DNA of 47,961 nt from Actinomycetota bacterium (GTDB lineage: Bacteria > Actinomycetota > Thermoleophilia > Solirubrobacterales > Solirubrobacteraceae): assembly GCA_005798685.1 (NCBI GenBank), contig SYIT01000068.1:1-47961 (forward strand). Direction: 5' to 3'. Within the stretch, counting starts at the first letter, position 1. The number at the start of each line of letters is the position of its first letter. Made by a program: the position numbers and the translations under genes. Of the stretch, positions 40,514-47,961 are shown piece after piece. Below the pieces are notes generated by a model, which saw only the letters and a program-made list of their open reading frames with translations, did no database searches and was not told the origin of the DNA.

Positions 40514-41363
40514 CGTAACCGACTCAACCCATTACCTGCCGCGCGAGATCATCGCCGACTACGACATTCATCAGGTCAGCCTCTACGTCAACGACGGTGG
40601 AACGCTGACGCGCGAATCGGAGATGCCGAACTTTCGCGCCTTCTATGAGGACCTGCGCACGCGCAGTGACCTTCCGACGACCTCGCAGCCTTCTCCCGGC
40701 GATTTCATCGCTGTCTACGAACCGCTGATCGAGGCGGGCTACGACATCGTCTCCGTTCACCTTGGCGCCGGCATCTCAGGAACCTGCGAAAGCGCGCGCC
40801 AAGCGGCTGCGGAGCTCACTGGCGACGGTTCGCATCGCCGGATCGAAGTTGTTGACTCGGCCAGCGCCGCAGGTGGACTGGCGCTGATCGTCCTCGCCGC
40901 CGCCAGCGCGGCGCGCGGCGGCCGCGACGTCGAAGCGGTCAAGCAGCGCACATTGGCCGCGGTCGACGACGTAAAGATCTGGTTTTCGGTTGACACGCTC
41001 GAATACCTACGTCGCGGCGGCCGCATCGGCGCCGCGCAGGCGTGGCTTGGAAGCGCCTTGAAAATCAAGCCGATCCTCAGCTTCGACGAGGTGATCACGC
41101 CGGTCGAGCGCGTCCGCACCAACCGTCGCGCCTTCGAGCGGATGGTCGAGCTGCTCGAGGAGCGCAAGGAAGCCGGGGCATCGGCTTGGGTGGTTCAGTA
41201 CATCGAAGTGCCCGAACTTGCCGAGCAGATAGTTCAGCGCGGCCGCGAGATCTTCGGCACCGACCCGATCTTCTGCACCGAGATCGGCCCCGTGATCGGC
41301 ACCCACGCCGGCCCGGGCGTGCTTGGCGTATCGGGAATAAACCCCGCGCTGCTTGAGCCTTAG
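40500..41363 (+). CDS. DegV-family fatty-acid-binding protein
   Basis: A 287-residue DegV protein from a GTG start: VAIVTDSTHYLP is the N-terminal motif, TSQPSPGDF and VHLGAGISGTCESARQAA bracket the fatty-acid carboxylate site, and SVDTLEYLRRGGRIGAAQAW is the family signature. DegV/FakB proteins hold a fatty acid for phosphorylation by FakA or act in related lipid handling. No fakA is visible here. The end GTHAGPGVLGVSG is typical. It is convergent with the DUF3618 gene (4-base gap). Confidence 0.94.
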   Translation: MPVAIVTDSTHYLPREIIADYDIHQVSLYVNDGGTLTRESEMPNFRAFYEDLRTRSDLPTTSQPSPGDFIAVYEPLIEAGYDIVSVHLGAGISGTCESARQAAAELTGDGSHRRIEVVDSASAAGGLALIVLAAASAARGGRDVEAVKQRTLAAVDDVKIWFSVDTLEYLRRGGRIGAAQAWLGSALKIKPILSFDEVITPVERVRTNRRAFERMVELLEERKEAGASAWVVQYIEVPELAEQIVQRGREIFGTDPIFCTEIGPVIGTHAGPGVLGVSGINPALLEP

Positions 41364-41367
41364 GCGA

Positions 41368-41592
41368 CTAGGAGCGGCGCCTGCGGCCGATCAGCGCGGC
41401 GATGCCGCCGCCGATCACAAAGCCGGCGACCGCTGCGCCGGCGAGCACCTTTGGCCGGTGACGATTGACTTGCGTGCGCCAGTCGGCGACGGCAACGACT
41501 TCGCCGCGCAGCTGGGTCAGTGACTGAGCTAGCTCGCTCTGGCGCTCAGCAATTGACGCTCGAAGTTGATCCTGGGTGCGTGCCGGGCTCAT
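41368..41592 (-). CDS. DUF3618 small membrane protein
   Basis: A 74-residue protein: an N-terminal helix RASIAERQSELAQSLTQLRG (the DUF3618 pattern), a linker, then one membrane segment VLAGAAVAGFVIGGGIAALI ending in basic RRRRS. Function unknown; the family occurs with Holin-X and similar genes in actinobacterial envelope clusters. Its start overlaps the stop of the Holin-X gene by one base. Confidence 0.88.
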   Translation of the reverse strand: MSPARTQDQLRASIAERQSELAQSLTQLRGEVVAVADWRTQVNRHRPKVLAGAAVAGFVIGGGIAALIGRRRRS

Positions 41593-42053
41593 CAGCGGTC
41601 TTCCTCCCCCAGCACGACAGCTTCGCGAACCTGCTCGCTCATCAGGTGCGCTTCTTCGCTAATCGTCTCCTGCGTTTGACGCGCGGCGGCGATCGCTTGG
41701 TCGGGGATCGGCTTCACCTTCTTCAGCAGCTTGGCGGCAATCAGGGCGGCGATAATCGCGCAGATGATTAGCAAAAAGGCGACGAGGAAGAAGCCCCAGA
41801 AGTATGTCTGGCCCGGGAACAGCAGGTACCAGGCGAGCCAGCTTGCACCTTGGATGGTTAGCAGCAGCGCGCCAACGAGGAAGACGCCGGCGGCAACGGC
41901 GATAACGGTGCCGCGGCCGAAAACGGCTGCCTTCTGCTGCAACTCAACCTTGGCAAGCTCTATATGGTCTTCAATGAGGCCGCGTGTGTCAGCGGTAACG
42001 CGCTGGATTGCAGCGGCTAGGGCGCTCTCATTCGGGCCGGGGGCGTTGGTCAT
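41592..42053 (-). CDS. Actinobacterial Holin-X/phage-holin-family membrane protein
   Basis: A 153-residue protein with an amphipathic N-terminal helix (DHIELAKVELQQKAAVFGRG) and two membrane segments (TVIAVAAGVFLVGALLLTI; YFWGFFLVAFLLIICAIIAA). A charged C-terminal helix (DQAIAAARQTQETISEEAHL) follows. This is the Holin-X layout, an actinobacterial family named after phage holins but generally chromosomal and non-lytic. It lies in a four-gene set of small membrane proteins. No phage genes are nearby. Confidence 0.87.
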   Translation of the reverse strand: MTNAPGPNESALAAAIQRVTADTRGLIEDHIELAKVELQQKAAVFGRGTVIAVAAGVFLVGALLLTIQGASWLAWYLLFPGQTYFWGFFLVAFLLIICAIIAALIAAKLLKKVKPIPDQAIAAARQTQETISEEAHLMSEQVREAVVLGEEDR

Positions 42054-42056
42054 CGG

Positions 42057-42311
42057 CTAACGGCCCCGCATCCGGCCGAGGATCTGCGCGGCTACAAAGC
42101 CGCCTGCCGTAGCGAGACCGATCAAAATTTCAGGGCGCTGCTCAAAAATTGAACGTTCGGCCGAAGCTGGCTCGAAGGCAGGCGGTTCGAACGCCGTTGG
42201 CGCGGGCTGCTGCTGCGCGGGCGCCGGAGCGCTGTAGGCTGGCGCAGCGCCTGGCTGGCCGGGCTCGCGTGGGCCTAGAACCACAGGTGGCCGGGGCGGG
42301 TCGCTGCTCAC
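42057..42311 (-). CDS. Pro/Ala-rich single-pass membrane protein
   Basis: An 84-residue protein from a GTG start overlapping the stop of the 44-residue gene (GTGA). Two thirds are low-complexity Pro, Ala and Gln (PAYSAPAPAQQQPAPTAFEP), followed by EQRPEILIGLATAGGFVAAQ, one membrane segment, and a basic end (GRMRGR). No family recognised. Its position inside a coupled set supports it being real; it begins 3 bases after, and reads into, the Holin-X gene. Confidence 0.7.
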   Translation of the reverse strand: MSSDPPRPPVVLGPREPGQPGAAPAYSAPAPAQQQPAPTAFEPPAFEPASAERSIFEQRPEILIGLATAGGFVAAQILGRMRGR

Positions 42312-42442
42312 GACGGTGGATCTTCGTCGAGGAAGCGCTGCCAGACGAAGGCCGCGAGGCGCAGCGCAGCGATACTGGCGAGCGCCTCAAGCCCGGCGAC
42401 GAAGCCCATCCATGCGAGCCGCTTAATTATTTCATTGTCCAT
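42308..42442 (-). CDS. 44-residue membrane protein, DUF4235-like
   Basis: The ATG at 42442 opens MDNEIIKRLAWMGFVAGLEA, continues LASIAALRLAAFVWQRFLD and ends EDPPS. One membrane helix is followed by a VWQRFLDEDPP end, which resembles the C-terminus of DUF4235 proteins that accompany DUF3618 and Holin-X genes. The stop overlaps the next gene start by 4 bases (GTGA), which argues for real translation. No Shine-Dalgarno is visible. Easily missed because of its size. Confidence 0.65.
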   Translation of the reverse strand: MDNEIIKRLAWMGFVAGLEALASIAALRLAAFVWQRFLDEDPPS

Positions 42443-42505
42443 CGGGGCGGACGTTAGCGCACCGCAAGCGCTGGGCCGCAAGCGCCCTGCCCACTTTGGC
42501 GCGCT

Positions 42506-43114
42506 CTAGCGCCGCTCGAGGCCGTCGCAGATCGTGCCAACGATGAACTCCTTCGCCTGCTCGTAGTCTTCGGCGGCCTCGGGAAGGATGTCGAAGATCC
42601 AGCCGGTGAGCACCTGCTCGACGGTGCCGTAGAAGGCCATCGCGGCGAAGCTCGGCGTGATGTCGGTGCGCAGCTCGCCGCTCTGCTGCGCCGACTCAAC
42701 GAGTCCGCCGATCAGCTCGTAGGCCTCGCGGATCTTCTCTAAATGACTGCGGCCGAAAGAGTTCGCGGCGCGCGTCACGTCAACGATGATCACCTTCATC
42801 AGGTCGGGGTCGTGGCGATAGGAACCGATGATGAAGCCGGCAACCGCGGCCAGCTTCTCGCGCGCTGGCGCCGGCTCAGCGTCGACGAGGGCGATCTCCT
42901 CGAGCATCAGGTTCCAGCGCTCAAGGAAGAGCGTGTCGAGGATCTCGTCCTTGGAGCGGAAGTAGTGGTAGACGAGGCCATAGGCGACGTTGGCCTCGTC
43001 AGCGATGTCAGCCACGCGGCAGCCGTGAAAGCCTTCACGCGCGAAAACCTTGACCGCCGCGTCGAGAATCATCCGCCGCTTGTCGGTTGCCTGCTCTTGG
43101 CTGGAGATTGTCAT
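42506..43114 (-). CDS. TetR/AcrR-family transcriptional regulator
   Basis: A 202-residue regulator. The N-terminal helix-turn-helix spans ATDKRRMILDAAVKVFAREG and CRVADIADEANVAYGLVYHY, ending FRSKDEILDTLF as usual. The ligand domain shows KVIIVDVTRAANSFGRS and FAAMAFYGTVEQVLTGWIFD, reminiscent of FadR-type TetR proteins of fatty-acid metabolism, though the ligand is not provable. Its ATG shares a base with the stop of the nitrilase gene (TGATG), so the two are co-translated. Targets unknown; it may control its own operon. Confidence 0.92.
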   Translation of the reverse strand: MTISSQEQATDKRRMILDAAVKVFAREGFHGCRVADIADEANVAYGLVYHYFRSKDEILDTLFLERWNLMLEEIALVDAEPAPAREKLAAVAGFIIGSYRHDPDLMKVIIVDVTRAANSFGRSHLEKIREAYELIGGLVESAQQSGELRTDITPSFAAMAFYGTVEQVLTGWIFDILPEAAEDYEQAKEFIVGTICDGLERR

Positions 43115-43947
43115 CAGAGGAGGCCCCGCTGAACGCTTCCGTAGATGTGCGGCTGGCGCGAGGCGAGCGAGGGAAGCTCGCTGCGAATTCTCTCCAACCC
43201 GCTGAAATCCAGTTCGGCGCCAATGACCACCTCGCTTGTTGTGTCGGCCTGCGCCAGCGCCGTGCCCCAGGGGTCGAGAATCATTGACTGGCCACCGGCC
43301 TGCATCCCCGGCGCAATCTCACCGACCTGATTGGCGGCGATCACAAAGCCCTGGTTCTCGATCGCCCTGGCGAGCAGCAGGTTCTGCCAGTGCGCCTCAG
43401 TTGTTTTACGCGTGAAGCAGGCGGGCACGAGCAAAATCTTCGCGCCGTCAACGGCCTGCAGTCGATAGAGCTCGGGAAAGCGAAGGTCATAACAGATGCT
43501 GAGACCCAAAATGGTTCCATCGGCGGCCTCGCTGCTGACTATCCGATCGCCCGGAAGCTGATGATCGGACTCACGGAAGCTCGCCCCTTCGAGCTCATTG
43601 TCGAAGAGGTGGATCTTGCGGTAGATCGCCTTGCGCACCCCATCAGGACCAAGATGGACGCAGGTGTTGTGGAGCTTTTCCTCGCCGTCGATCAGCTCCG
43701 TGACCGAGCCGGCAACCAGATCGATTTTCAGCTCGGCCGCGGTCACCGCCGCCCACGAGAGCGCGTCACCGTCAAGGCTCTGCGCCGAGGCGCGCTTCTG
43801 CGCCGCCGTTCCACCGGATGCCCACCACTCCGGCAGTAGCACCAGCGCAGCGCCACCTGCCACCGCTTCTCGCACGAAGCGATCGGCCTTCGCGATGTTG
43901 GTCGCAAGGTCGGGCGTGGCCGTCAGCTGGATCGCGGCAACTCGCAA
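43114..43947 (-). CDS. Carbon-nitrogen hydrolase (nitrilase superfamily)
   Basis: A 277-residue amidase-type protein with the catalytic triad Glu40 (LVLLPEWW), Lys111 (YRKIHLFD) and Cys152 (GLSICYDLRFPELYR). The sequences KIHLFD and YDLRFPELYR fit the Nit2/omega-amidase and Nit1/deaminated-glutathione amidase branch. It hydrolyses a small amide in the cytoplasm; the substrate is not determined. It is divergent from the DUF2804 gene (40-base gap) and coupled to the TetR gene. Confidence 0.93.
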   Translation of the reverse strand: MRVAAIQLTATPDLATNIAKADRFVREAVAGGAALVLLPEWWASGGTAAQKRASAQSLDGDALSWAAVTAAELKIDLVAGSVTELIDGEEKLHNTCVHLGPDGVRKAIYRKIHLFDNELEGASFRESDHQLPGDRIVSSEAADGTILGLSICYDLRFPELYRLQAVDGAKILLVPACFTRKTTEAHWQNLLLARAIENQGFVIAANQVGEIAPGMQAGGQSMILDPWGTALAQADTTSEVVIGAELDFSGLERIRSELPSLASRQPHIYGSVQRGLL

Positions 43948-43987
43948 GGTTGCGGCAAGGATAACCCGGTCGGGTAGCGTACTTGTC

Positions 43988-44833
43988 GTGACCCTCGACC
44001 AACTCCCGGTCCGCAGCGATGGCAGCCTGCGGCCCGCCGGGCTAGCGCTGCCACCGTCGAGGATGCCGCTACTTCACGGTCGGCGCCCGCTGAAGCGCTG
44101 GGTTTACGCAGGGATCTACGGCGAGGAGTTGATGCTCTGCGCGGCTTCGGTGCGGGTCGCTGGCTTACCCCAGTGCTTTTGGGCGGTGCTTGACAGAGCC
44201 AGCGGTGAGCTCCACCAGCAGACAGCTTTTGGCCGCTCACTGGTCTCGATCGACGACGGCCACCTCAGCGTCAGCGGCCGCGAGGCGAGGGTCGAACTGG
44301 CGCTGCGGCCAAGCGGCGAGCCGGTTGAAGTTGTTAGCCGCCACGGGGCCTCATACATCTGGACGCGCAAGCTGCCGGTGATCGCCAGCGGCAGCGTCGC
44401 GGTCGCAGGGCGCCCGCAGCGGATCCAGTCCGCTGGCCTGATCGACGCCACGGCCGGCTACCACGCCCGCGAAACCGCGTGGAGCTGGTCGGCCGGCGTT
44501 GGAACCAGCAGCAACGACACCGCGCTGGCTTGGAACATTGTCAGCGGCGTACACGACGCGCCGAGCGCGAGCGAGCGAACCGTCTGGCAGGACGGCGTGG
44601 CCAGCGAGCTACCAGCCGCCGAGTTTCCAGCCGATCTCAGCGCTGTCAACTTCCCCGGCCACGCTGAATCATTCAGTTTCAGCGCCGAGGCCGAGCGCGC
44701 GAGCAGCAAGGACCTGAAGATCTTCGCCAGCGATTACCGCCAGCCGTTTGGCACCTTCACCGGCACGCTCCCCGGCGGCGCCGAGCTGGCAAGCGGCTTC
44801 GGCGTGATCGAACGCCACAGCGCGCGCTGGTAG
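43988..44833 (+). CDS. DUF2804 family protein
   Basis: The GTG at 43988 gives VTLDQLPVRSDGSLRPAG and 281 residues. The open frame extends further left, but that part is antisense to the nitrilase gene. DUF2804 features are RRPLKRWVYAGIYGEELMLC near the start, YHARETAWSWSAGVGTS in the middle and FASDYRQPFGTFTGTLPGG at the end. It is an all-beta, lipocalin/AttH-like fold by appearance. The function of the family is unknown. It is convergent with the CoA-transferase gene (7-base gap). Confidence 0.83.
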   Translation: MTLDQLPVRSDGSLRPAGLALPPSRMPLLHGRRPLKRWVYAGIYGEELMLCAASVRVAGLPQCFWAVLDRASGELHQQTAFGRSLVSIDDGHLSVSGREARVELALRPSGEPVEVVSRHGASYIWTRKLPVIASGSVAVAGRPQRIQSAGLIDATAGYHARETAWSWSAGVGTSSNDTALAWNIVSGVHDAPSASERTVWQDGVASELPAAEFPADLSAVNFPGHAESFSFSAEAERASSKDLKIFASDYRQPFGTFTGTLPGGAELASGFGVIERHSARW

Positions 44834-44840
44834 AGGCCGC

Positions 44841-46067
44841 TTAGCGAAGGAACGAACCGCTGGCGTCGTCAAGCCCGCCGATCGCGCCGCTGGCCTCCAG
44901 CGCTGCGATCTGTTCGGCGTTGTAACCGGCGGCGGCGAGCACTTCGTGGGTGTGCTCGCCGAGCGACGGCGCCGGCAAGCGGTCGTTGTCAACGGGGGTG
45001 CGTGAGAAGGCGAGCGGGCTGGCCACTACGCGAACCGGGTTGGTCGCCCCCGGCTGGGTGAGGCCGGTGACCATCCCCCGAGCCCTAAAGAGCTCCGACT
45101 CAAGCGCTTCCTCAACCTCCAGCAGCGGCTCGACGCAGCAGTCATACTGCTCCGCAAACTCAGCCCACTGCGCCCGCGTCCGCTCCATGAACACCGCCTC
45201 GGCGGCCTTGTGCGCTTCGCTGCCTGGGCGTTGGAACTGCTGCTCGATCAGCTCCTCGTGGCCGGTTCCCTCGCACCAGAGCTGCCAGAACTTCGGCTCC
45301 AGCGCGCCCAGAGAAATCCAGCCGTCTTGGCACTGGTAGGGGCGGTAACAGATCAGCCCACCGGCCAGCTCGCCTTCGCCACGCCGCGGCGGCTTGCCGC
45401 CGGCCAGCGCCACCGCCGAAGGCATCACCATCCAGGCCAGCGCTCCATCGGTCATCGAGATGTCGACCGACTGCCCTTCGCCGGAGCGGTCGCGCTCGCG
45501 GATCGCTGCGAGGATCGCGAACGCGGCCATCAGCGAGCCGGCGCCGATGTCTGCGATCTGCGCAGCCGACTGAACCGGCGGGCCGCCAGCCTCGCCGGTT
45601 AGCCCGAGCAGACCGGCATTGGCCAGATAGTTCATGTCGTGGCCCGCGCGCTGGGCATAAGGGCCGTCCTGGCCGTAGCCGCTGATCGCGCAGTAGACGA
45701 TCCCCGGATTGACGGCCTTCAACGCTTCGTAACCAACACCGAGCCGCTCAAGCACGCCGGGCCGGAATGATTCGAGCAGGATGTCGGCGTCCTGCGCCAG
45801 CTTCAGCAGCAGCTCGCGGCCCTCGTCACTCTTGAGGTTGACGCGGATCGAGCGCTTGTTGCGGTTCAGCGCCAGAAAGAGCGCCCCGCCCGCCGACTTC
45901 TCAACGCCCTCATGGAACGGCGGCGACCAGCGCGCGTAGTCGCCCATCCCGGTGTCCTCAACCTTGATTACGTCGGCGCCGCAGTCGGCCAGCAGCAGCG
46001 AGCAGAACGGCCCCGGCAGTAGCCGCGAGAGGTCTAGAACGCGGAGATCTTCAAGCGGAAGCGCCAT
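44841..46067 (-). CDS. CaiB/BaiF family CoA-transferase or alpha-methylacyl-CoA racemase
   Basis: A 408-residue class III CoA-transferase-fold protein. VLDLSRLLPGPFCSLLLADC and GADVIKVED form the N-terminal CoA-binding part. The active-site candidates are His143 in AGHDMNYLANAG and Asp173 in IADIGAGSL. The His of the GHDxNYL motif is characteristic of alpha-methylacyl-CoA racemases; in CoA-transferases the equivalent Asp alone carries the acyl group. Racemase is therefore favoured, CoA-transferase possible. It is the last gene of an operon with a beta-keto acid cleavage enzyme (9-base gap) and a semialdehyde dehydrogenase. Confidence 0.88.
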   Translation of the reverse strand: MALPLEDLRVLDLSRLLPGPFCSLLLADCGADVIKVEDTGMGDYARWSPPFHEGVEKSAGGALFLALNRNKRSIRVNLKSDEGRELLLKLAQDADILLESFRPGVLERLGVGYEALKAVNPGIVYCAISGYGQDGPYAQRAGHDMNYLANAGLLGLTGEAGGPPVQSAAQIADIGAGSLMAAFAILAAIRERDRSGEGQSVDISMTDGALAWMVMPSAVALAGGKPPRRGEGELAGGLICYRPYQCQDGWISLGALEPKFWQLWCEGTGHEELIEQQFQRPGSEAHKAAEAVFMERTRAQWAEFAEQYDCCVEPLLEVEEALESELFRARGMVTGLTQPGATNPVRVVASPLAFSRTPVDNDRLPAPSLGEHTHEVLAAAGYNAEQIAALEASGAIGGLDDASGSFLR

Positions 46068-46076
46068 CGCTTAAGC

Positions 46077-46946
46077 CTACGCGCCAGGGGTTGGAATGCC
46101 GAGCAGCCCGCGAGCCTGCGCAACCGTCGCCGGCCGGCGACCCGCGGCCTCGGTCATCTGGCGCGCAACGGCCACCAGCTCGCCGTTTGAGCCGGCCATC
46201 TCGCCGCTCGGCAGGTAGAGGTTGTCCTCAAGGCCAACGCGGATCGAGCCGCCAAGCTCCAGCGCCGCCTCGATCAGCATCCACTGGTCGCGTGAAATCC
46301 CAACCACGCCCCAGTGGCTCCCCGCCGGCATGTTGTCGACCATCGCCGCCATGTTGCGCTTGCTGGCCGGGATTCCGCCAAGCACGCCCATCACGCAGTC
46401 GATATGGAGCGGATTCTTCAAGAGGCCCATGTCAACGAGCGGGTGGAGGCTGCCGATGTGGCCAATGTCGAAGCATTCGTGCTCCGGCTTGATCCCGTTG
46501 TCGTTGAGCGCTTTAAGCAGTTCGATGATCTCGTCGAACGAGTTCTCGAAGACGGTTTTGAAGACGAACTCCTTGCGCGACTTGGAGTACTTCGCGTAGT
46601 TCATCGAACCCATGTTGAGCGCTGCTACTTCCGGCCTGAGCGCCTCAAGGTAGGCGACGCGCTTCTCGATTGAAACACCCACGGTGCCGGTCGAGTAGTT
46701 GATGATCACGTCGTCGACGCTGGCGCGGATCGCCTCCGTGATCGCAGCAAAGTCCTCGATCTCGTAGGAGGGAACGCCCTCCGGGTTGCGGGCGTGGATG
46801 TGAATCATCACGCCACCTTCGTCAACAATCCGCTTGGCCTCCGCGCCGTACTCCTCGGGCGCGTAGGGAATCGCCGGGCACTGCTCTCGGTTTGCGATCG
46901 CGCCGGAGATCGCGCATGTAATTACAACTGGATCTTCTTTTGACAT
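46077..46946 (-). CDS. Beta-keto acid cleavage enzyme (BKACE, DUF849)
   Basis: The ATG at 46946 with AGAGGTC upstream gives MSKEDPVVITCAISGAIANR and 289 residues. Zinc ligands are in VMIHIHARNPEG (two His) and VGLEDN (Glu), and PAGSHWGVVGISRDQWMLIE is a substrate-region segment. BKACE enzymes use acetyl-CoA to cleave a beta-keto acid, giving acetoacetate and an acyl-CoA; the first known member acts on 3-keto-5-aminohexanoate in lysine fermentation. The actual substrate here is unknown. The neighbours are a semialdehyde dehydrogenase and a CaiB-type enzyme. Confidence 0.9.
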   Translation of the reverse strand: MSKEDPVVITCAISGAIANREQCPAIPYAPEEYGAEAKRIVDEGGVMIHIHARNPEGVPSYEIEDFAAITEAIRASVDDVIINYSTGTVGVSIEKRVAYLEALRPEVAALNMGSMNYAKYSKSRKEFVFKTVFENSFDEIIELLKALNDNGIKPEHECFDIGHIGSLHPLVDMGLLKNPLHIDCVMGVLGGIPASKRNMAAMVDNMPAGSHWGVVGISRDQWMLIEAALELGGSIRVGLEDNLYLPSGEMAGSNGELVAVARQMTEAAGRRPATVAQARGLLGIPTPGA

Positions 46947-46953
46947 CTGACCT

Positions 46954-47961
46954 CTAGGACTGGGTTGGGAATCCGTAATCAACGCCCTGCGCGCGCTGTG
47001 GCCAGCGCTCCGTAACTACCTTGCCACGGGTGTAGAAGAGCACACCTTCGCGGCCGTGAACATGAAGGTCGCCGAACAGCGAATCCTTCCAGCCACCGAA
47101 CGAGAAGTAAGCCATCGGCACCGGGATCGGAACATTCACGCCGACCATTCCGGCCTGCACGCGACTGCGGAACTCGCGCGCTGCGCCGCCGTCTGCCGTG
47201 AAGATTGCGGCACCGTTGCCGTAAGGGTTGGCGTTGATCAAGTCGAGCCCGGCCTCGAACGAGTCGGCCTTCAGCATCACCAGCAGCGGCCCGAAGACCT
47301 CGTCGCGGTAGACGCTCATCTCGGTCGTAACCGAATCAATCACACTCGGCCCGATGAAGAAGCCCTCCCCGTCAACACTAAGCTCGCGGCCGTCAACGAC
47401 CACCTCAGCCCCTTCACCGGCGGCGGCGTCAATGTAAGCGGCGACGCGCTCGCGCGCCTGCGCTGTGATCACGGGCCCCATCTCGGTGCCCGCGGCGTTC
47501 CCCGGGCCAACCTTCAGCGCGCGGGCGCGCTCGGCGACCGCCGCGCTGAGCGCCGCCGCAGTCTCTTCGCCAACGCTCACGGCTGCTGAAATTGCCATGC
47601 AGCGCTGGCCAGCGCTGCCAAAGGCGGCTGAGGCGATCGCGTCGGCGGCAACCTCAATATTCGCGTCGGGCAGCACCAGCGCGTGGTTCTTGGCGCCGCC
47701 GAGCGCCTGTACGCGCTTACCGTGAGCGGTCGCCGTCTCGTAGATGTGGCGCGCAATCGGCGTTGAACCGACGAACGAGATTGCATCTACTTCCGGATGG
47801 ACGAGCAGCGCGTTTACGGCGTCCTTGTCGCCTTGAACGACGCTGAAGACGCCTTCGGGAAGCCCGGCCTCTGCCAGTAGCTCGGCCAGCAGCAATGACG
47901 CGGAAGGGTCGCGGTCGCTTGGCTTGAGGATGAACGAGTTGCCGCAGGCCAGTGCAATCGG
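46954..47961 (-). CDS. mmsA: Methylmalonate-semialdehyde dehydrogenase, C-terminal part
   Basis: The gene runs off the right edge; 335 residues of the C-terminal two thirds are present, starting PIALACGNSFILKPSDRDPS. SFVGSTPIARHIYETA, QALGGAKNHALVLPDA and the catalytic Cys in AGQRCMAIS identify the CoA-acylating MmsA branch of aldehyde dehydrogenases, as does FSFGGWKDSLFGD near the end. It oxidises methylmalonate or malonate semialdehyde to propionyl-CoA or acetyl-CoA with NAD and CoA. The BKACE gene follows 7 bases downstream. Confidence 0.94.
   Translation of the reverse strand, partial: PIALACGNSFILKPSDRDPSASLLLAELLAEAGLPEGVFSVVQGDKDAVNALLVHPEVDAISFVGSTPIARHIYETATAHGKRVQALGGAKNHALVLPDANIEVAADAIASAAFGSAGQRCMAISAAVSVGEETAAALSAAVAERARALKVGPGNAAGTEMGPVITAQARERVAAYIDAAAGEGAEVVVDGRELSVDGEGFFIGPSVIDSVTTEMSVYRDEVFGPLLVMLKADSFEAGLDLINANPYGNGAAIFTADGGAAREFRSRVQAGMVGVNVPIPVPMAYFSFGGWKDSLFGDLHVHGREGVLFYTRGKVVTERWPQRAQGVDYGFPTQS

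Noticed and set aside
41592-42053. Phage lysis module
   Set aside because: The Holin-X name is historical; no endolysin, structural or integrase gene is present and the neighbours are typical actinobacterial envelope genes.
43631-43987. N-terminal extension of the DUF2804 gene
   Set aside because: This part is antisense to the nitrilase gene and unlike the family; the GTG at 43988 gives a normal DUF2804 length.

Overview
The window (about 48 kb, high GC) looks like the chromosome of an actinobacterium, most likely of class Thermoleophilia (Solirubrobacterales-like). Supporting this are an actinobacterial integration host factor (mIHF), a six-gene mce operon with YrbE permeases and an Mkl-type ATPase, a type III glutamine synthetase beside amt and a PII gene, DUF3618/Holin-X envelope genes, and many GTG/TTG starts with 1-4 base stop/start overlaps. 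The taxonomic call is inference. There is no rRNA, tRNA, CRISPR array, insertion sequence or prophage. Genes are packed tightly and no gene-free stretch exceeds 300 bases; the longest, 4972-5259 and 24921-25171, hold leaders and nothing else I recognise.

Layout. 1-2.1 kb: start of a Baeyer-Villiger-type monooxygenase, a cold-shock gene with a UUCG-loop terminator, and an orphan substrate-binding lipoprotein. 2.1-5.0 kb: a GNAT-fold protein of the YghO/bacterial-ceramide-synthase type, coupled to a small membrane protein and divergent from a serine palmitoyltransferase-like enzyme; this is a candidate sphingolipid module. 5.2-5.6 kb: mihF. 5.6-22.3 kb: one co-directional run on the minus strand with sixteen genes: yrbEA, yrbEB, ATPase, six mce genes, an RND/MMPL transporter, a thioredoxin-fold protein without CxxC, a free-standing B3/B4 domain protein, two uncharacterised proteins and a VOC protein. 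A lipoprotein gene is divergent from its head.

23-27.3 kb: nitrogen assimilation, with amt and glnB on the minus strand divergent from glnN. The PII protein lacks Tyr51, the usual modification site. 27.4-32.5 kb: an ABM-domain membrane protein, a DUF305 lipoprotein, and metH, whose start is preceded by a strong hairpin followed by five T. 32.5-37.1 kb: a GIY-YIG protein, a glycosyltransferase fused to a UPF0104 flippase-like domain, and a large membrane protein with a phosphatase-like ectodomain. 37.2-39.6 kb: a chlorite-dismutase-family protein, an AlkA-like glycosylase, and the iron-sulfur trio A-type carrier, BolA and CGFS glutaredoxin.

39.6-40.5 kb: a decayed MFS transporter lying antisense to the extended 3' end of a small GST/glutaredoxin-like gene. 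40.5-44.8 kb: DegV, a four-gene set of small membrane proteins including a 44-residue gene, a TetR regulator coupled to a nitrilase-family hydrolase, and a DUF2804 protein. 44.8-48 kb: a minus-strand catabolic operon of a methylmalonate-semialdehyde dehydrogenase (cut by the window edge), a beta-keto acid cleavage enzyme and a CaiB/AMACR-type enzyme. The most promising leads are the sphingolipid-like module, the extended mce-RND operon, the GT4-UPF0104 fusion and the metH leader hairpin.
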